Below are positions 14,874 through 14,936 of a DNA stretch of 14,936 nt, piece after piece (position 1 is the first letter of the stretch; each line of letters opens with the position of its first letter). The notes below the pieces were generated by a model, which was given only the letters and a program-made list of their open reading frames with translations, searched no databases and had not been told where the DNA came from. This DNA comes from Bacteroidota bacterium (GTDB taxonomy: Bacteria > Bacteroidota > Bacteroidia > B-17B0 > Aurantibacillaceae): NCBI GenBank assembly GCA_005800865.1, contig SYEI01000294.1, positions 1-14,936 on the forward strand, in the 5' to 3' direction. The position numbers and the translations under genes are program-made.

Positions 14874-14936
14874 TTAGTGAGCTGCTATTTTTTCGCCTTT
14901 GGCTAATTTTCTAACATGTTCAAATAATTTTTCTTC
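14874..14936 (-). CDS. C-terminal 20 residues of an unrecognised protein (partial)
   Basis: An open frame enters from the right edge and stops at TAA 14876-14874. It reads E-E-K-L-F-E-H-V-R-K-L-A-K-G-E-K-I-A-A-H, a short amphipathic, charged helix. Too little is visible to name a family. The next gene on the same strand starts 33 bases downstream without a visible promoter between, so this gene is probably the upstream member of the DUF6029/Omp28 operon. In other Bacteroidota a thioredoxin-like protein often occupies this place, but nothing seen here confirms that. Confidence 0.5.
   Translation of the reverse strand, partial: EEKLFEHVRKLAKGEKIAAH

Overview
The window looks like a Bacteroidota (Bacteroidetes) chromosome segment. 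It is A+T-rich, its leaders lack strong Shine-Dalgarno sites, and several upstream regions carry the Bacteroidetes promoter element TAnnTTTG. It also holds lipoproteins, Omp28-like and DUF6029-type outer-membrane proteins, and short interspersed repeats that I recall from flavobacterial genomes. Almost every gene is on the minus strand; only paaE is on the plus strand. Every gene call comes from reading motifs, without any database search.

Left end (1-3089, minus): the N-terminal 149 residues of a gamma-carbonic-anhydrase-like hexapeptide protein (cut by the window edge), a lipoprotein of unknown function 4 bases upstream of it, and an exported protein made of about 21 MORN-type repeats. A hairpin terminator at 3182-3214 separates this group from the next.

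Centre (3230-10055): a partial phenylacetate (paa) catabolic locus. On the minus strand the order is paaA, paaB, paaC, an exported 114-aa protein resembling the GldM C-terminal domain, a 35-aa membrane microprotein, paaD, a cytoplasmic HisKA_2-type sensor kinase, and paaG. The reductase paaE faces the other way from a 151-base divergent promoter region that contains an inverted repeat (TTAAACA-N15-TGTTTAA). PaaABC(D)E epoxidises phenylacetyl-CoA and PaaG isomerises the epoxide to the oxepin. The ligase PaaK and the later steps (PaaZ, PaaF, PaaH, PaaJ) are not in the window. Three features are unusual: paaB has no ATG, GTG or TTG at its expected start, only CTG; the gaps before paaB, paaC and paaD each hold a short repeat or palindrome; and the two small non-paa ORFs overlap as TAATG in the middle of the operon.

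Right part (10076-14936, minus): a bidirectional terminator shared by paaE and a convergent gene for an exported carbohydrate-binding-like protein, then hisS with a well-formed promoter, a terminator, an Omp28-like lipoprotein with a CxxC motif, a DUF6029-type outer-membrane protein, and the last 20 residues of an unrecognised protein. The last three genes are probably cotranscribed.

No gene-free stretch exceeds 300 bases; the longest are 7376-7530, 8828-8978 and 3090-3229. I saw no tRNA, rRNA, CRISPR array, transposase or integrase.
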